A stretch of 64,000 nucleotides of DNA from Daphnia carinata (taxonomy: Eukaryota > Arthropoda > Branchiopoda > Diplostraca > Daphniidae), in assembly GCF_022539665.2 (NCBI RefSeq), contig NC_081335.1:3224001-3288000 (forward strand), given 5' to 3'. The notes beneath the pieces are model-generated. The model made no database searches. It saw only the letters and a list, made by a program, of their open reading frames with translations, and was not told the origin of the DNA. This document shows positions 1 to 12,145 of the stretch, piece by piece. Each line of letters starts with the position of its first letter. Within the stretch, counting starts at the first letter, position 1. Made by a program: the position numbers and the translations under genes.

Positions 1-2321
1 GGAACAAAAACGTTAAATGTTAAAGCCATTCTACACACAGTATTCCATTTTATTGGACGTACCCATGACAAAGCCTTTATGAGATTTATCAAAAAGTAAT
101 TGGCAGTGTTATTTATTATTTATTCCGGGATTGTATAGTTCACCAAAAGAATATTGTCGTTGATTCACTGTTTGTTTTCTCGCGTTTTTTTTGGTAGTAA
201 GTAAGCAATAATGTGGTGCCATCTATCAATAGCTGAACTCGGTAGTACAAATTTTTTTTTCTTTTTTTTTTCTTATTATTTTTCCCTTTTCTTTTGCCCA
301 CTGACAAATTCTTTCTCTTTCAGTGAGGAATACCGAAGACCCGAAGTAGCCGCACCCTGGAATGACGTGCATTGCAAAAACCAGTTCTATGTTTCATTTA
401 ACATTCAAAATGTTCAAAACACTGCAAATAACAATGCATTCCCTGTCGATTCGCCTGGGTGAATCCAATGAATGAAACCATTTTTGACATATGTGAACAT
501 TAAGTAGTGAATGGCATCCACGAGGGATGGAAATCTTGGCGTTTATGCTAAGGTTAAATTACGGCTTCTTTTTCTTTACCCTCATATAGGAAAAGACAGA
601 CAGTAAAAGTCCTAACAAGTAAGAGGAACGTTACCAAAAGGGAGAAAGGGGGATAACTAGCGCTCTCAGCGGGATGTGTTTATGAAAATAAAAAACATAT
701 AAAAAAAACTTTTTCCTAAGGTTTCTCAATGTTTTGTTTTTTGTTGTGATGTTTTGTTTCAACCTTCAGGGGGGAGCCGCGCGAAAGAATCCAGTCGGAA
801 ACGAGGAACAAAAGAAAACGAGGAAGAAGAACAGAAGGCAGCGCAGTGAATGAGAGTGGAATGGAAGAAAGAATGGATAAGAGGGGAGAAGAGAGAACAT
901 GGCGCCACAAGAAAGCCAGACGGGGCCATCTCTCTCTCTCTTTTTTTCTCTTCTCTCTGGCGCGGCGGTTTATTTTTTTTTGTTTCATTTTTGTTTAAGA
1001 AAAAGAAAGAGGCGGGGGCCCCCTGACGATGGCTGTCGGCGATTCCAAGCCCTTACCTATATACCTAGTCCATGCAAACTGCTCCCATCGTCATCATTAT
1101 GCTCCGCCCTCTACAGCGGTCTCAACTCGGTTTATTTGAAAACCCCCCCCCAAAAATCAGCTTCGACATAATTATTCTATGATCTTGATAGCCCCTTAAT
1201 AATTAAAAGAATCAATGAATCACGAAAAACCACGAAATCTAATTTGTTCCAAAAAATTTGCCAACAAAAATCGAATGCAAAAATGAATTAATACATCGAG
1301 AGATGGGGTTGTTGTCTAATTTGTGGGCGGTTTGAATCCGACTTGTGGCGAGACATACCAAGAGCCATGTGGCTAGGGCAAGCAGATTTTTCGGCGTTGG
1401 TTAAAAAAGAAGAAAAAGGGGAAAAAAAAAGAAAAAAAAAAAGGGGGGGTTGGGAAGAAAAATGGCTTGCGGCTATTTGAGTTTCACGTCGAGCCCCGAA
1501 CAGTTCGGTGCTTGCCCATTCTGTCGGCTCTCAGTCGCGTCCCTTCCAAGTACCACGAGACACACGGGGAGTCGGCGGTGGTGTCCGTTTTCTTTTTTTT
1601 TATTTCTCTACTTCATCATAATCATCTGAGTGGACTGTGTATGTGTGTGTGTCTTTAGTCCGTAATGCTCCAATCGAAGGTAAAACATACAAAAGGGAAA
1701 CGTTGATCGTCACGACAATCATTTTTCGCCGTATCGATGTGTGAAGGAAGACAAATTCCTTGTGGTGTATCGAGTGGATTTTGATTGCCCTGCTAAAGAA
1801 CGTGGTGACAACGTGTTATGTTTTGTTCTTTCCCCGTTGCTCGTCTCTCTGTGTCGGCCATTTTTACATACTTACCGTCGTAACTGGCACGATGGCAACG
1901 TGTTGAGAAGATTCCCATTGGTGAAAACGTCACGAAGTTGTACCCACTAAAAAAGAAAAGTCCAAAGAAACTAAACACACACACGCAGTCAGTTAACAAT
2001 GTGTGTGTGTGTGTAAAAAGAAAAAAAAGAGGGAAATTTGAATCATTTGGATGCGTGCGCAATGCCATCATCAAAGAGTGGTCAGGTGTCGGTGCAGTGT
2101 GTCAGCAGTGGTGCTGCCTCTCGATTAAAATTGTCATCTGCCATCGTTGGTCGGTGGTGGTAGCCACGGCTCCTCCCGGCTACAGCAGCAGCAGCAGCAG
2201 ACTCCATCCGGCTGTGGTGAATGGGTCCGGCTCGGCGACGGCGGCGTCGGCGGGATTAGGAGGCGGTGGCGGCGGATCGTCTTCGAAACTGCTGCGTAGC
2301 TGTCCGTCCTTATTCATGTTC
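1..2321. other. Gene-poor DNA upstream of the inhibitory Smad gene
   Basis: I see no convincing coding exon here. Open frames are short and dominated by poly-T, poly-A and purine-rich stretches. The stretch probably holds the promoter and 5' untranslated sequence of the Smad6/7 gene that starts translation at 2322. A TG dinucleotide run lies near 2000-2014. The open frame that runs through 2322 extends upstream to about 1938, but its upstream part reads as low-complexity Ser, Gly and Ala sequence and is more likely 5' UTR. Confidence 0.5.
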
Positions 2322-5300
2322 ATGTTCCGCTCGAGACGTAACGCCCTCGTCAAGCGGCTGTGGCGTCAGGCTGCTCTCCGGAGAGGAGGAGGAGGTGGGG
2401 AGCTGGCGGATGATGACAACCCCCCACCAAACGGCGAGACAGGCGATAATGCTGCTGCTGCTTGTACTCTCGAGGCCACCGAGGAGCAACAGGTCAAGAG
2501 CTGGATCAAATCCGCCGCGCACGCCCTCTTCAAACGCTTGACCGACGACCAATTGGCCCTGCTGCTGGACGCTCTTGACGGCGCAGGCGCCTCGGCGTCG
2601 CCATGCCTCCCGCTAGACACGGACCTCGTCAACAGTAAGAAAGACATTCCTTTTTTTATATATTTTTTTTATACATAATTTTTCCTGTCTGACAGGAGTA
2701 TGTCCAGCAGAAGGTGGCCATCGACTGCTGTGTCGTATCTTTCGCTGGCCGGAACTGCCCACCGGAGCTGAATTGAAGCGCGTGATCAATTTGTGCAGCG
2801 GCGACCATCAGTCATCATCCACGATATGCTGCAATCCCTACCATTGGAGCCGCCTCTCAGGTAGAGCATTTTTCTATTAACAAGAGATCAAGTCTAGTCA
2901 CACACATTCAAATAATAATTTAGTATTAAAAAAAAAAAGGCAGAATTTTGGCTGCTGCTGTTTATTAGCGTGAACGCACTAAGAGTCTAGACAGTCGTGT
3001 GGTGGTTGGGACCTTGAAGAGTGCGTGTTATTTTTTTTTGTGTGTGTAAAGGTACACACATATTATTGTGGTGCAGGAGTATATCTAGTAGTGGAAAGGC
3101 CTTATATCACACGCGCGCGCGCACATTTCCCGTCGAACTGGGCATACATTTGCAGCATCGGCGGGCGTCAGTAGGGCGGGCTCCAAAACCAGTGATGATG
3201 ATGATGGCGGCGACGGTGGCGGCGGGTCGGTTTCCGCTTTTGATGGATATAGTCTGTCTGGCTCCACCAAAGAGGCCAAAAAAATATTATTTTTTTTCGC
3301 CTCTCTCTCCTTGGCGCCGCGCTGCCATGTCCCTTTCATTGTTGTATATTTCAATAGTCGACGCATTGCCACAAAAGAATCTCTTTCCACACTATTAACA
3401 TTTTTTTTTTCTCTTTCTACTAAATTCGATCGAGAAAAAAAAAAAAAAGAGTTGAGCTTCAAGGTCCTAGATAAAAAAATTTCTTTTGAAAATTTTCCCC
3501 TCATTATAAGTCCATTAGCGGCGGCGATGGTGGCGGCGGCCGGTTTTTTTTTTCACGTGTCAACACATAACATAGGGATGGAATCATTAATTATTATCAA
3601 GTTGAACTGGAAAAACTGAACGTGGTCGGATGCAAATTTTCTTTTTTTAAGGAGTGTCTCCATTTTTTTTTTTTTAACTATTTATTTCATTCTTATTCCA
3701 TCTTTGACAGAGGTGGGCGGGTAACTTCCCGTTGTAAGCAATTGCAACTTGGGAGAGCAAAAAAAAAAAGACAGGAATATGTGTGTATATATAAATATAA
3801 ATATATACAAGAAAAGAAAAGGAGGAGGAGTTACGGTTTATTTTTTAAAGAGGAAAAGACTTGACTGAAAGAAAAGGGGCGCGGAGGGTCCTGGCGTCGT
3901 CTGGGCGGCTGCGAAGAAGAACATAAAATTTAAAAGAGAGAGCCACCTTGTCGGCCGAGACGCTCGTATCGCGCGACTCTTTTTTGGGCTCCTTTTGATT
4001 TGATCATTCCAATATGTTTGATCCATTCTTGTGAATGCGTGGATGGTAATATCTGATATATTCCCCACCAACCTTATTTTTTTCTTTTGCCTCATTCACG
4101 TTGGCCGTGAGACGGCGGCCATGACGTCACCTGGCGGCGACCGGTTCTTTTTGTCCACCACATTGTGTCGCGACCCCATTCTCCCTGTCCGTTTTCTGTC
4201 TATTCACAGAAGATACGGGACAAGCAAAATGGAAAAACATTTTTTTTTTGTTGTTGAAATAGTTTAGAAAATATTACACACACAAAAATGACCTTCCGGT
4301 TGTTTCGCATCGATCGTAAAGGTCAAGGCTGATTTATTAAAGACAGACAACTCAGAACTAACGGAGAAAATTATATTTTTGAAAGACTTGATGAAAAATG
4401 TTGAAATCGAATAGAAAAGCTTTTCTATCGCTACTACCCCAAATTGAAGTTTTTACCTGAAATCTTCCCCCCTCTACACTCCCTCGAGCTGATTTTGGTC
4501 AAATATCTTTCTACCTGTGTTCGTCTCGTTTCTAGAAGAGGGTGATACTGTCTCAAAACGAATGGAATGTCCATCTTTTATAACCTTTTTTTTTTACCCA
4601 TTTGCAGATGTGGCTCCACCGCCTTACACCCGACTGGGCCTCAATCATGATCGACCAAATCGTCTAACCAATAGTTACCCTGTTGAATCTCTGGAAACAG
4701 GCGGAACCAACCAGTACAGCAGTACGGCCAGTAATCTAGGTAAAAAAAACTCTTTAAACATTTAAGTTAAAAAAAATATATTGTTTTCGTCTGCAACATT
4801 ATTCATTTTGGTTCCGTCCTAAAACACACAGATGGTTGTGGTGGCGGTGTGGTCCGATTGCGGCCGTGGTGCACATTAGCATACTGGGAACTGCGTCAGC
4901 GAGTGGGTCGTTTGTTCCCCGTCACGCAGCCATCGGTGGCTATCTTTTCCGACTCGTTGGCGACATCGACGGCTGCTCCGATGGTGGTACCGTTGCCGCT
5001 TGACCGTCAGTGCAACGCCACTGGCCTCTGTTTAAGTGCACTCACCAGTCAAAGACCACCCGAGACGGACGCCGTCCGCCGCACGCGACAGAAAGTCGGA
5101 TTAGGTATGATATACACACACACACGCTCATCTACAATTACAATTTTTTATTTCTTTTTAAGACTTTCCTAAAAAGTTTTTGTTTTTTATTCTTTTTTAA
5201 CGGTAAACAAACAACAAAAGAAAAGTTTTTTTTATTTATTTTGCTTCTGTGGAATTGTTAATAGGACTGTTGCTGTGCCAAGAGCCAGATGGCGTATGGA

Positions 5301-5728
5301 TGTACAACCGGTCGGAGAACCCAGTATTCGTCAACTCTCCGACGCTCGATCCGCCCGGAACCGGTCCGGCCGGCGCCCCACGTACTCTACTCGTTTACAA
5401 AGTGCCGCCAAGTTTTGCCATCCGCGTCTTCGACCACGAACGATCCTTGTTATACCAGCAGCAACAACAGTGCAACAACGTGTCTGAATCTCTGGCCGCA
5501 GACGGCCCGCCTTGCTATCGCTTGGATAATAATTCAACAGACGCGTCAGGGAAAAACGAGTCTCGCCTATCGCCCTGTTTCGTCTATAAAGAAGAATACA
5601 CTGACGGACCATTCGATCCCAACGCTTTGCGAATCAGTTTCGCCAAAGGATGGGGCCCTAAATATTCTCGACAGTTCATCACCTCTTGTCCCTGCTGGAT
5701 CGAAGTCCTCTTGGCGCCGTCCAGATGA
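2322..5728 (+). CDS. Dad: Inhibitory Smad (Smad6/7 type, Daughters against dpp)
   Basis: Feedback inhibitor of BMP/TGF-beta signalling that binds activated type I receptors and blocks receptor-Smad phosphorylation. Five coding exons join in phase: 2322-2634, 2696-2860, 4608-4739, 4832-5104, 5265-5728, giving 448 residues. I chose the ATG at 2322 because [16 protein letters not shown] matches the start of vertebrate Smad6/7; another ATG lies two codons upstream. The MH1 part ends in [10 protein letters not shown] (exon 2). Exon 3 carries a PPPY motif, the site by which I-Smads recruit WW-domain ubiquitin ligases such as Smurf. MH2 begins around [19 protein letters not shown] and ends [20 protein letters not shown], containing the L3 loop. 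The C terminus (APSR) lacks the SSxS phosphorylation motif of receptor Smads, as expected for an inhibitor. An insertion of roughly 50 residues with a short Gln run lies in MH2. Intron 2 is 1.75 kb and gene-free. Confidence 0.95.
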
Positions 5729-6950
5729 TTATTGTCTCTCTTTGTTTTGCTCTCCTTTGACACCAGTGCAAAAAAAAAAAAAAATTAAATAGAATCATCC
5801 CTCCATGAACACGCCCGATAAACACATATACACGAAAAAACACCATGGTTCTAACTCAGGTTACGCCAAACATATGTTTCAATTATTATTTCAATATTTT
5901 CATCATTTTTCTTGTATTGTTTGTCTTTTCCTTACTCTATCTCTCAAGATATGGAATGATACCTTGATTACCTCGTTCGCTTGGAACAAATGATGAAAAG
6001 CTAGCACAGATGGACACTTCTTTATATAAATCGTTTATGGAATCGTCAAAAATTCTTTTTGTTTGAATCTCACCGGTTGATGGTGGAGGATTCCTGCATC
6101 ATGTGTCAATAATTTTCTGTTGTGGTTCGTTTCTTGTGATTTCTTCAGTGAGAAGAATGCCAAGACGCACACGCTTTCTCTTTGTACACATTTATCTGTT
6201 TTCTTTTTCGTTCGTGATTGTTTCTTTTGGTTGCTATCTATTTGTACATTTTGCGCATTTCCTTACAAAATATTGCACACAACTCAAAAATGTTACTTGT
6301 GGCGGCTATTTGGCATCTTTTTTTTTTGTCTCTTTGTACAGTGCCGAGTGTCTTTAGTCTCTTTCGTTGAAAAATTATGACTCCGTGCTCTTCTATCACA
6401 CACGCCTGTTGATGTCGTTTCCCATCTACCTTACTCCGTTATACTAATAATTTACAATGACGATATACCGTAATCATCTGTGTCCATTACTGTACAGCAC
6501 TGTTGAATATGAAATTGGATTAAAAAAAACGATAAAACAAAGCATGAAAAGTGCATATGAATTTTTATTCTTTGTTTTAGTTTTATTCATTTAAAACATT
6601 TATTATTATATTGGTCATTCTCAGTCATTCACACATCTTGTTAAAGACAATATGTTTCATAGAAGATCTGGCAGCCATCCATATTGTTTCGTCTGCTACA
6701 CCATCATTTCTATATTTGTATTTTGATTCGAAGAGCTTTCACTTCTATCGAATTTGTTGTAAGTGAAATCATGTGATAGCTCCGTTCCAAATTTGTAAAA
6801 TACGCATCTAAGCACATCAACATTCAAGTACGTCTTCTATTTTTATTTTAAATTAACGTTGGAAAATATTAAGTGAACCACTGTGTGCCTTTTCTGCAAA
6901 TGACGCATTTACCTAGTTCGTTATAAATGCAATTTTGTTTTCAGATTAGC
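5729..6950. other. 3' flank of the I-Smad gene and intergenic DNA
   Basis: AT-rich sequence without a credible exon. It should contain the 3' untranslated region of the Smad gene and the promoter and 5' UTR of the TMUB-type gene. A possible 5'-UTR splice acceptor (TTTTCAG, ending at 6944) precedes the TMUB start codon by six bases. Confidence 0.45.
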
Positions 6951-7966
6951 ATGTCGTTGATCGAAGGAATAGGCGATGAAGTGCCCATATTTTTTGTTTT
7001 GGCAGCGATTGTCATAGTGGCATTTATGGTTTTGGCTTGGAAATCTACAGATGTCCCCGAAACTCCTCTGTCACTACCTGTTCTCACATTTACATTATCA
7101 CAAAGAGTAATTCCAGCTCCAGCTGGGCTGGTTGCAGATGATGATGGACCTTCATTTCCATTAGAAGATAATGAATCAAATCAAGAAATTTCTTCTGCAG
7201 AAAACCTGGAAGTTTCATCTGATCATCAAACGATAGCAAACTCAGCCATACAGGCAGAAAATAATGAAGAAACACTCTCAGAAGTCCAGTCTATGTCACA
7301 AGAAACAGCATCAGATAAAAGTGATGAGCCAAGAAGAAAACAAATGGATGCATCACCAACACGAACTGAAGCTATAATAAGTGTGAAATTGATGTATATG
7401 GACGATACACACAGGGTGGTAGAAAGTCCTATAAGTATGACCATTGGAGACTTTAAAAAGTAAAGAATTACCTCAAAATTTGATTTCATCAACCATTCCA
7501 TAACATATTGATATCTGGCAGGACACATTTTAAGAATGAGCTGAACGCAAACAAAGTTGTCAAACTCATCTATAATGGCCAAGTACTGAGTGAAGAGTCC
7601 TCCATACTCTCTCAAGTGGGTCTCGACAATAACTCAGTTATTCATTGTCTTATTCATCAACCTCGTTCTACCAATGCCGCAACAACTTCTCCCTCCGCTA
7701 GCACCTTGCCCGGTCCTACACAACAACAATCGACAGAAGATGCGTTTCCACGACAATCCGGCCAACAGACCGCTACAGAATCCGGTATAGACATCGGCGG
7801 CCTACTAGTCCCTCTATTTGGAGTCATTCTTGGCTTAGTTTGGTACTGCAGGATCGCCTACGCCTCTTATTTTACAGCAGCAGCAACAACTGGGCTCGTT
7901 GGGCTATCTGGGCTCTGCATCTTTTCGGTTCTTATTATTTGGTATCCAGAACCCGAAGCTCCGTAA
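6951..7966 (+). CDS. TMUB1/2-like transmembrane ubiquitin-like protein
   Basis: Two exons, 6951-7459 and 7522-7966, joined in phase 2, encode 317 residues. The start MSLIEGIGDEVPIFFVLAA resembles the N terminus of TMUB1/TMUB2 and contains the first hydrophobic segment (about residues 9-25). An acidic, Ser/Glu-rich linker follows, then a ubiquitin-like fold from about residue 140 to 225 (VKLMYMDDTHRVVE through VKLIYNGQVLSEESSIL and SVIHCLIHQ), and two C-terminal membrane segments (GLLVPLFGVILGLVWYC and GLVGLSGLCIFSVLIIWY). In mammals these proteins act in the ER membrane in ER-associated degradation and receptor trafficking; the same role here is inferred from domain order. An in-frame ATG at 6927 would add eight residues, but it lies before the likely acceptor at 6944, so 6951 is preferred. 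Confidence 0.9.
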
Positions 7967-8261
7967 GCAAATTACTTGTAGATTCGAGATTTTTCCCAAT
8001 AAATATGACGCGTTGCCCCATCGATTTCCGGAAAAACGTTTTCTGGTATTCTACTGAGTCGACACTGAAAACACAGGCATACAACTGATGGAATAACAAC
8101 AATTTGGAGGTAGACGTTTTTCAGAATTAAACATATAAAACAATACCAAGAATCGCGAAAAACCTAAAATTGCTCCATATAAAAAGCGTTTCATTCCAGA
8201 AACGTTCGCACTTCATACGATACGAACAGTTTTGTGTAAACGCTGGGAATGGGTTCCTTAA

Positions 8262-10557
8262 CTAAGATCGGAAAATGTGGACCCGGCCGCTTGAATTACC
8301 ACCAGCAAAAATCGGCACTGTCGGATGAAATGCGTTTATTGAAGTTACTGATCCCAGGAAATCTCCACTGAAATTATGAAGGAGTGTGCCAGTAGGAGCG
8401 CCGTAAAGTTCAACCTATTGAAGGAATGAAGTTAGGTTTCTTTTTATTAAAGAAACAAAAAAAATCTTCGTATTTATCTGTAGAAATTACCCGTCTTGGA
8501 TGCTCCATGCTCCCGACGATGAAGACATCGTCACGCTGAGGATGCCAAACAGCTTTGAATGGAGTGAGCCAACGTCCAGTAAAATTGTTGTGACTGATGG
8601 ACTTGATGCCTGAAATGAATTGTTTATCTTTAGTGGTTATTTCTCTACTACGTTTTCATAAGTAATCAATCTGAAATTTACATTCTACTTCAGCTCTGCC
8701 TTTCTGGACGTCATACAACTTTAACGTGTCATCCGTGCATGTAATCAGAGCGTATTGCCCCGTAATAGGTGAGTAAAATGCGCCGTGGACTCCTTTAGGG
8801 GCTTTTGGAAAGCTAATTACCGAATCGGCAAGTTCATCTTCGTTTTTCGATGTGTATCGCACATCGAATATCCCCAATTCTCTGAAAGCAAGAAGTCATC
8901 AGTTAGTCATTAGTTTGTTTACCTTTTGCTCAAAATAATTACCCGTAGCGATTGCATGTCATGAAAAGATTATTGTCTTGTGGATGTAAGCTAACCGTAC
9001 GAGCACTCATTTCAAAACAATGAATTATGTTCTCCGCCTTTCCAGGCCTTGTGCGGACATCAATCACCGCAACATCTCCATTCGCTAAATAGGGGTGAAA
9101 GCATCTTTAAAGCGTAACGCAATGAGGTAAATTTTATAATCTATTTACATTGAGAAACGATTAAAGTTGATGGATCCTTTTGTGCATGATAGGCAGTCCA
9201 AGTGTCTTTTGTTCTTTGGATGGAATATACCTGGAACGCAAGACGAGTAATGCGAAATGTCTCTCGTTTGAAAGCTAGAAACGTTTACCTCATCAAAAAC
9301 GTTGGTATGCATGTCTAGGCATCGAACATAACCATCGTAACTGGTGGTCAGTAGTCGCATTGGGTTAAATTTATCGAAAGTTACGCAGTTGACTGGTTGC
9401 TTGTGTACTTTAAATGCTCGAACTCCTTGATGCTTATCTTCATGTTTATCGACATCCCAGAAACCTTCTCAAATTGTTAAATTATGTTAAAAAATTGAAT
9501 GCGCTTAAGTGGGCAAATAGTTATTAGAAGTACCGATATTTCCGTCACGATCACACGCGGCGATTAGAAGCTTGCTATTACTTGGATGCCATGCCATCGA
9601 ATAGATCCGCGCCTTTGTCACCTTTGCTATCCCTTCTTCGCGAATGCTAAAACTTTTCATCAGCTTCAAAAAGTCTTGTTGATCGGCAGGCAATTTTTCC
9701 AATTCTCCTTCCTTTTCTAGCAAAGGAATCATTTCTTCAATGAATTTGCTGTCTTCAATGGATTCTTGGTCTAGGTAAGCATCCGCCAATGTGAATGGCC
9801 CTTTTATCATGAATAATGAAATTAATATCTCTAATATAATTACAACTCCAAAACAACATTAAAGTTACCTCCTTTAGGTGCTTTAGGTTTCCTTTCATCT
9901 TCATCTTTCATGCTGATAATTTCCTCTTTAAGAGGGTTCCTGCTTCTCAGTGACATTCTCAAAGGTGGAACTTCAATGCTATGAAAAATAATTTTAATAA
10001 CAACAAAAATATACACAGTCCTTAACTGTAACTTCCTAGTGGAAATACAGAGACCTAAATTACCTTTCTTCCACTTTCCGTTTAAGTCCACGTTGTACAG
10101 CTTTCTTCTTTTCTTTACTTTCGGTAGATATAACATTCATGAAATCATTTTTTGCAGCCCCAACTAACTCTTGGAACATCTTTTTTCTTTCTTCAATATT
10201 TTGTTGAATCTGTTTTTCATATTCTGACAATGCAGTGTTTGTTTGACGATTTTGATCCTTGTTCTCTTTACTATTTGGCTTCCTGGTATTGGAAATGCCA
10301 TCTTGATAATTTGAATCCTCTGAATCATCTGATTCATTTGAGTCATCTAAAAAAGGTTCTACCTCACGCTTCAACTCTTTTTTAACAAACACTTTCTTTT
10401 GTGGAGATTCTATGTCCAACTTTTCAATAGAAACATATGGATCAGGAACCTTGAAATATTCTTTGATCGTCGTTTTCTTTTTAACAGGAGTATCTAAGAT
10501 TTTCACTGGAGAAGATTTGGCCGCCTTTTCTGCAAATCTTGCACTTCTTCTTGCCAT
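8262..10557 (-). CDS. WDR76: WD-repeat protein, WDR76/Cmr1 type
   Basis: Nine exons on the minus strand: 10557-10064, 9978-9869, 9800-9534, 9467-9289, 9230-9149, 9084-8943, 8881-8682, 8609-8491, 8414-8262. All junctions keep phase and give 581 residues. The first 200 residues are charged and Ser/Lys-rich, typical of the family's nuclear N-terminal tail. The rest is a WD propeller, with recognisable blades around ARIYSMAWHPSNSKLLIAA, MRLLTTSYDGYVRCLD, NGDVAVIDVRT, YALITCTDDTLKLYD and FAGGNSSGRVHIFRS at the end. WDR76 and yeast Cmr1 bind damaged or repetitive chromatin and serve in DNA-damage response and protein quality control in the nucleus. Start ATG at 10557 (MARRSARFAEKAAKSSP) is the first in the exon. 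The acceptor at 9801 has a weak pyrimidine tract, so that boundary is the least sure. Confidence 0.88.
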
Positions 10558-12145
10558 TGCTGCAGAAAAGGAACACAGAATAGGTAAACTTAGGCTTACG
10601 TATAACCAACTTCGTTGACAATATAAAGTTGTTTGCAAATTTACGTAGATAAACATCTTACTCACCGTATAAAAAAATGTGAAAAATACGTGAATTTCAA
10701 ATCTATCAACACCACGATTACGTGTTGGTATGAAATTTTTTTACACAACGATCCAACCAATTGTTGGGAATTTGCCGCCAAATCGCACTGAGAAAGCCAA
10801 ACAGCAGACGACTATTTAGTTCGCCCTCACGAGGAAAACATCAAAAACGTGTGGAACCATGATATTTTGCTGTCTCTTAAATTTAATTCCAGCTCATAAT
10901 CTCACCAAAAAAAGTTGTTTCTATTGTGCAGGGTATCAGCAAAATTATCATAAATGTGTTATAGAGGAAAGGATGTCGAATCAAACAACAATACCTACCA
11001 GTACTCAGTACTGGCACGTAAAATTTGGTAAGGCCTTTTCATTTTACCAAAGGTGACGTTAGAAGGGACACTCGTTTGCAATCGTTCTATGATAGCCGCA
11101 ATATTCATAGCATTATCCCTCGTCCACCGAAGGTGAAATGTGTTTATGATTTGTTTTACAATAGCCCTGTACAATCCAATACATACCTAAAATCGTTTAA
11201 TATGCTTTTAGTATTCAAGACAAAACACACATGATCCCCTTTTTCACCTAGAGGATATAGGTTTTCAACCATAAGAAAAAAAAAAGAAAATGCTGCAAAA
11301 GGCCTCTGGTGTAAATAATGGCCTTTTCCCCATCATCTGTTTCCGGTCGTCACCGTTCGTTTTTTCCCGTTCCGTGGGTGTGAACGCACGAAAGCGTGAA
11401 GTGAAACACAGGTATAGAAAGTTTGGTATCGCTGCTAGTTGCAACTACACCAGTCGATCGCCTGCAACGTTACATTCTTCTCAGAAGAGCGGCTTCTCGT
11501 GAGTATAATTTACGTTCATTTTCATTACTATTCAAATTTGATTCTAGTTACATCTTTAGCTGTTAGATAAATCTAAATGTGTTAAAAATGAACAAGTAGT
11601 CAACAAACAGAGATATAATGATGCATTGTGTTTGCCATGAGAAAGTGCCAACAACCCCACCCTAATAAGCAACATTCTTTGCTTTCTCATCGAATTCTTT
11701 TGTCATTTCTCGACTGTCGATTCAAACCATTTGTCAAAACGTTAAGACACAATTTCCTCTACTTTAGTAAAGATAATTCGTTTGCCCTTTCAAAAGTTTT
11801 ATGAGCATTTGCGGGATCGTACACAATTTGCTGAGAAGCATAGGCTCCCTGTAGTAAGTTGAAAATAATAGGCTTTTTAAAATACTAGAACTAATAGGCC
11901 TCCGGCAAACACGCACGAATCATACTTCTATATCATGTTTGCAATTTACCTGATCTAACTATTCGTCTTTAATTTTGTCCAGTGGTTCTACACCTGCTCA
12001 TTCTGGTGACTCAGTCACACTCAAGTAACTACACCACTTATAGGACTCCCCAGGGCCATACCAACCAAATGGAACCGGTACTTTCTAAAATTGAGCTTAC
12101 TTGCCAAATAACCTAAACTTAACTTCTAATGCAATTTATACGTAG
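10558..12145. other. Intergenic DNA between WDR76 and annexin
   Basis: No coding exon could be supported. The two genes diverge from this stretch, so it should hold both promoters. A donor-like TCTCGTGAGT near 11500 could end a 5'-untranslated or short N-terminal annexin exon, because the annexin frame is already open nine codons before its first ATG, directly after a splice acceptor at 12145. Confidence 0.45.

Noticed and set aside
1938-2321. Upstream extension of the Smad frame
   Set aside because: The frame is open but low-complexity, and family alignment places the start at [14 protein letters not shown] (2322).
900-5720. Mad/Medea activating element near the I-Smad gene
   Set aside because: Several GGCGCC cores occur, but none has the full GGCGCCA N4 GNCV pattern outside coding sequence.
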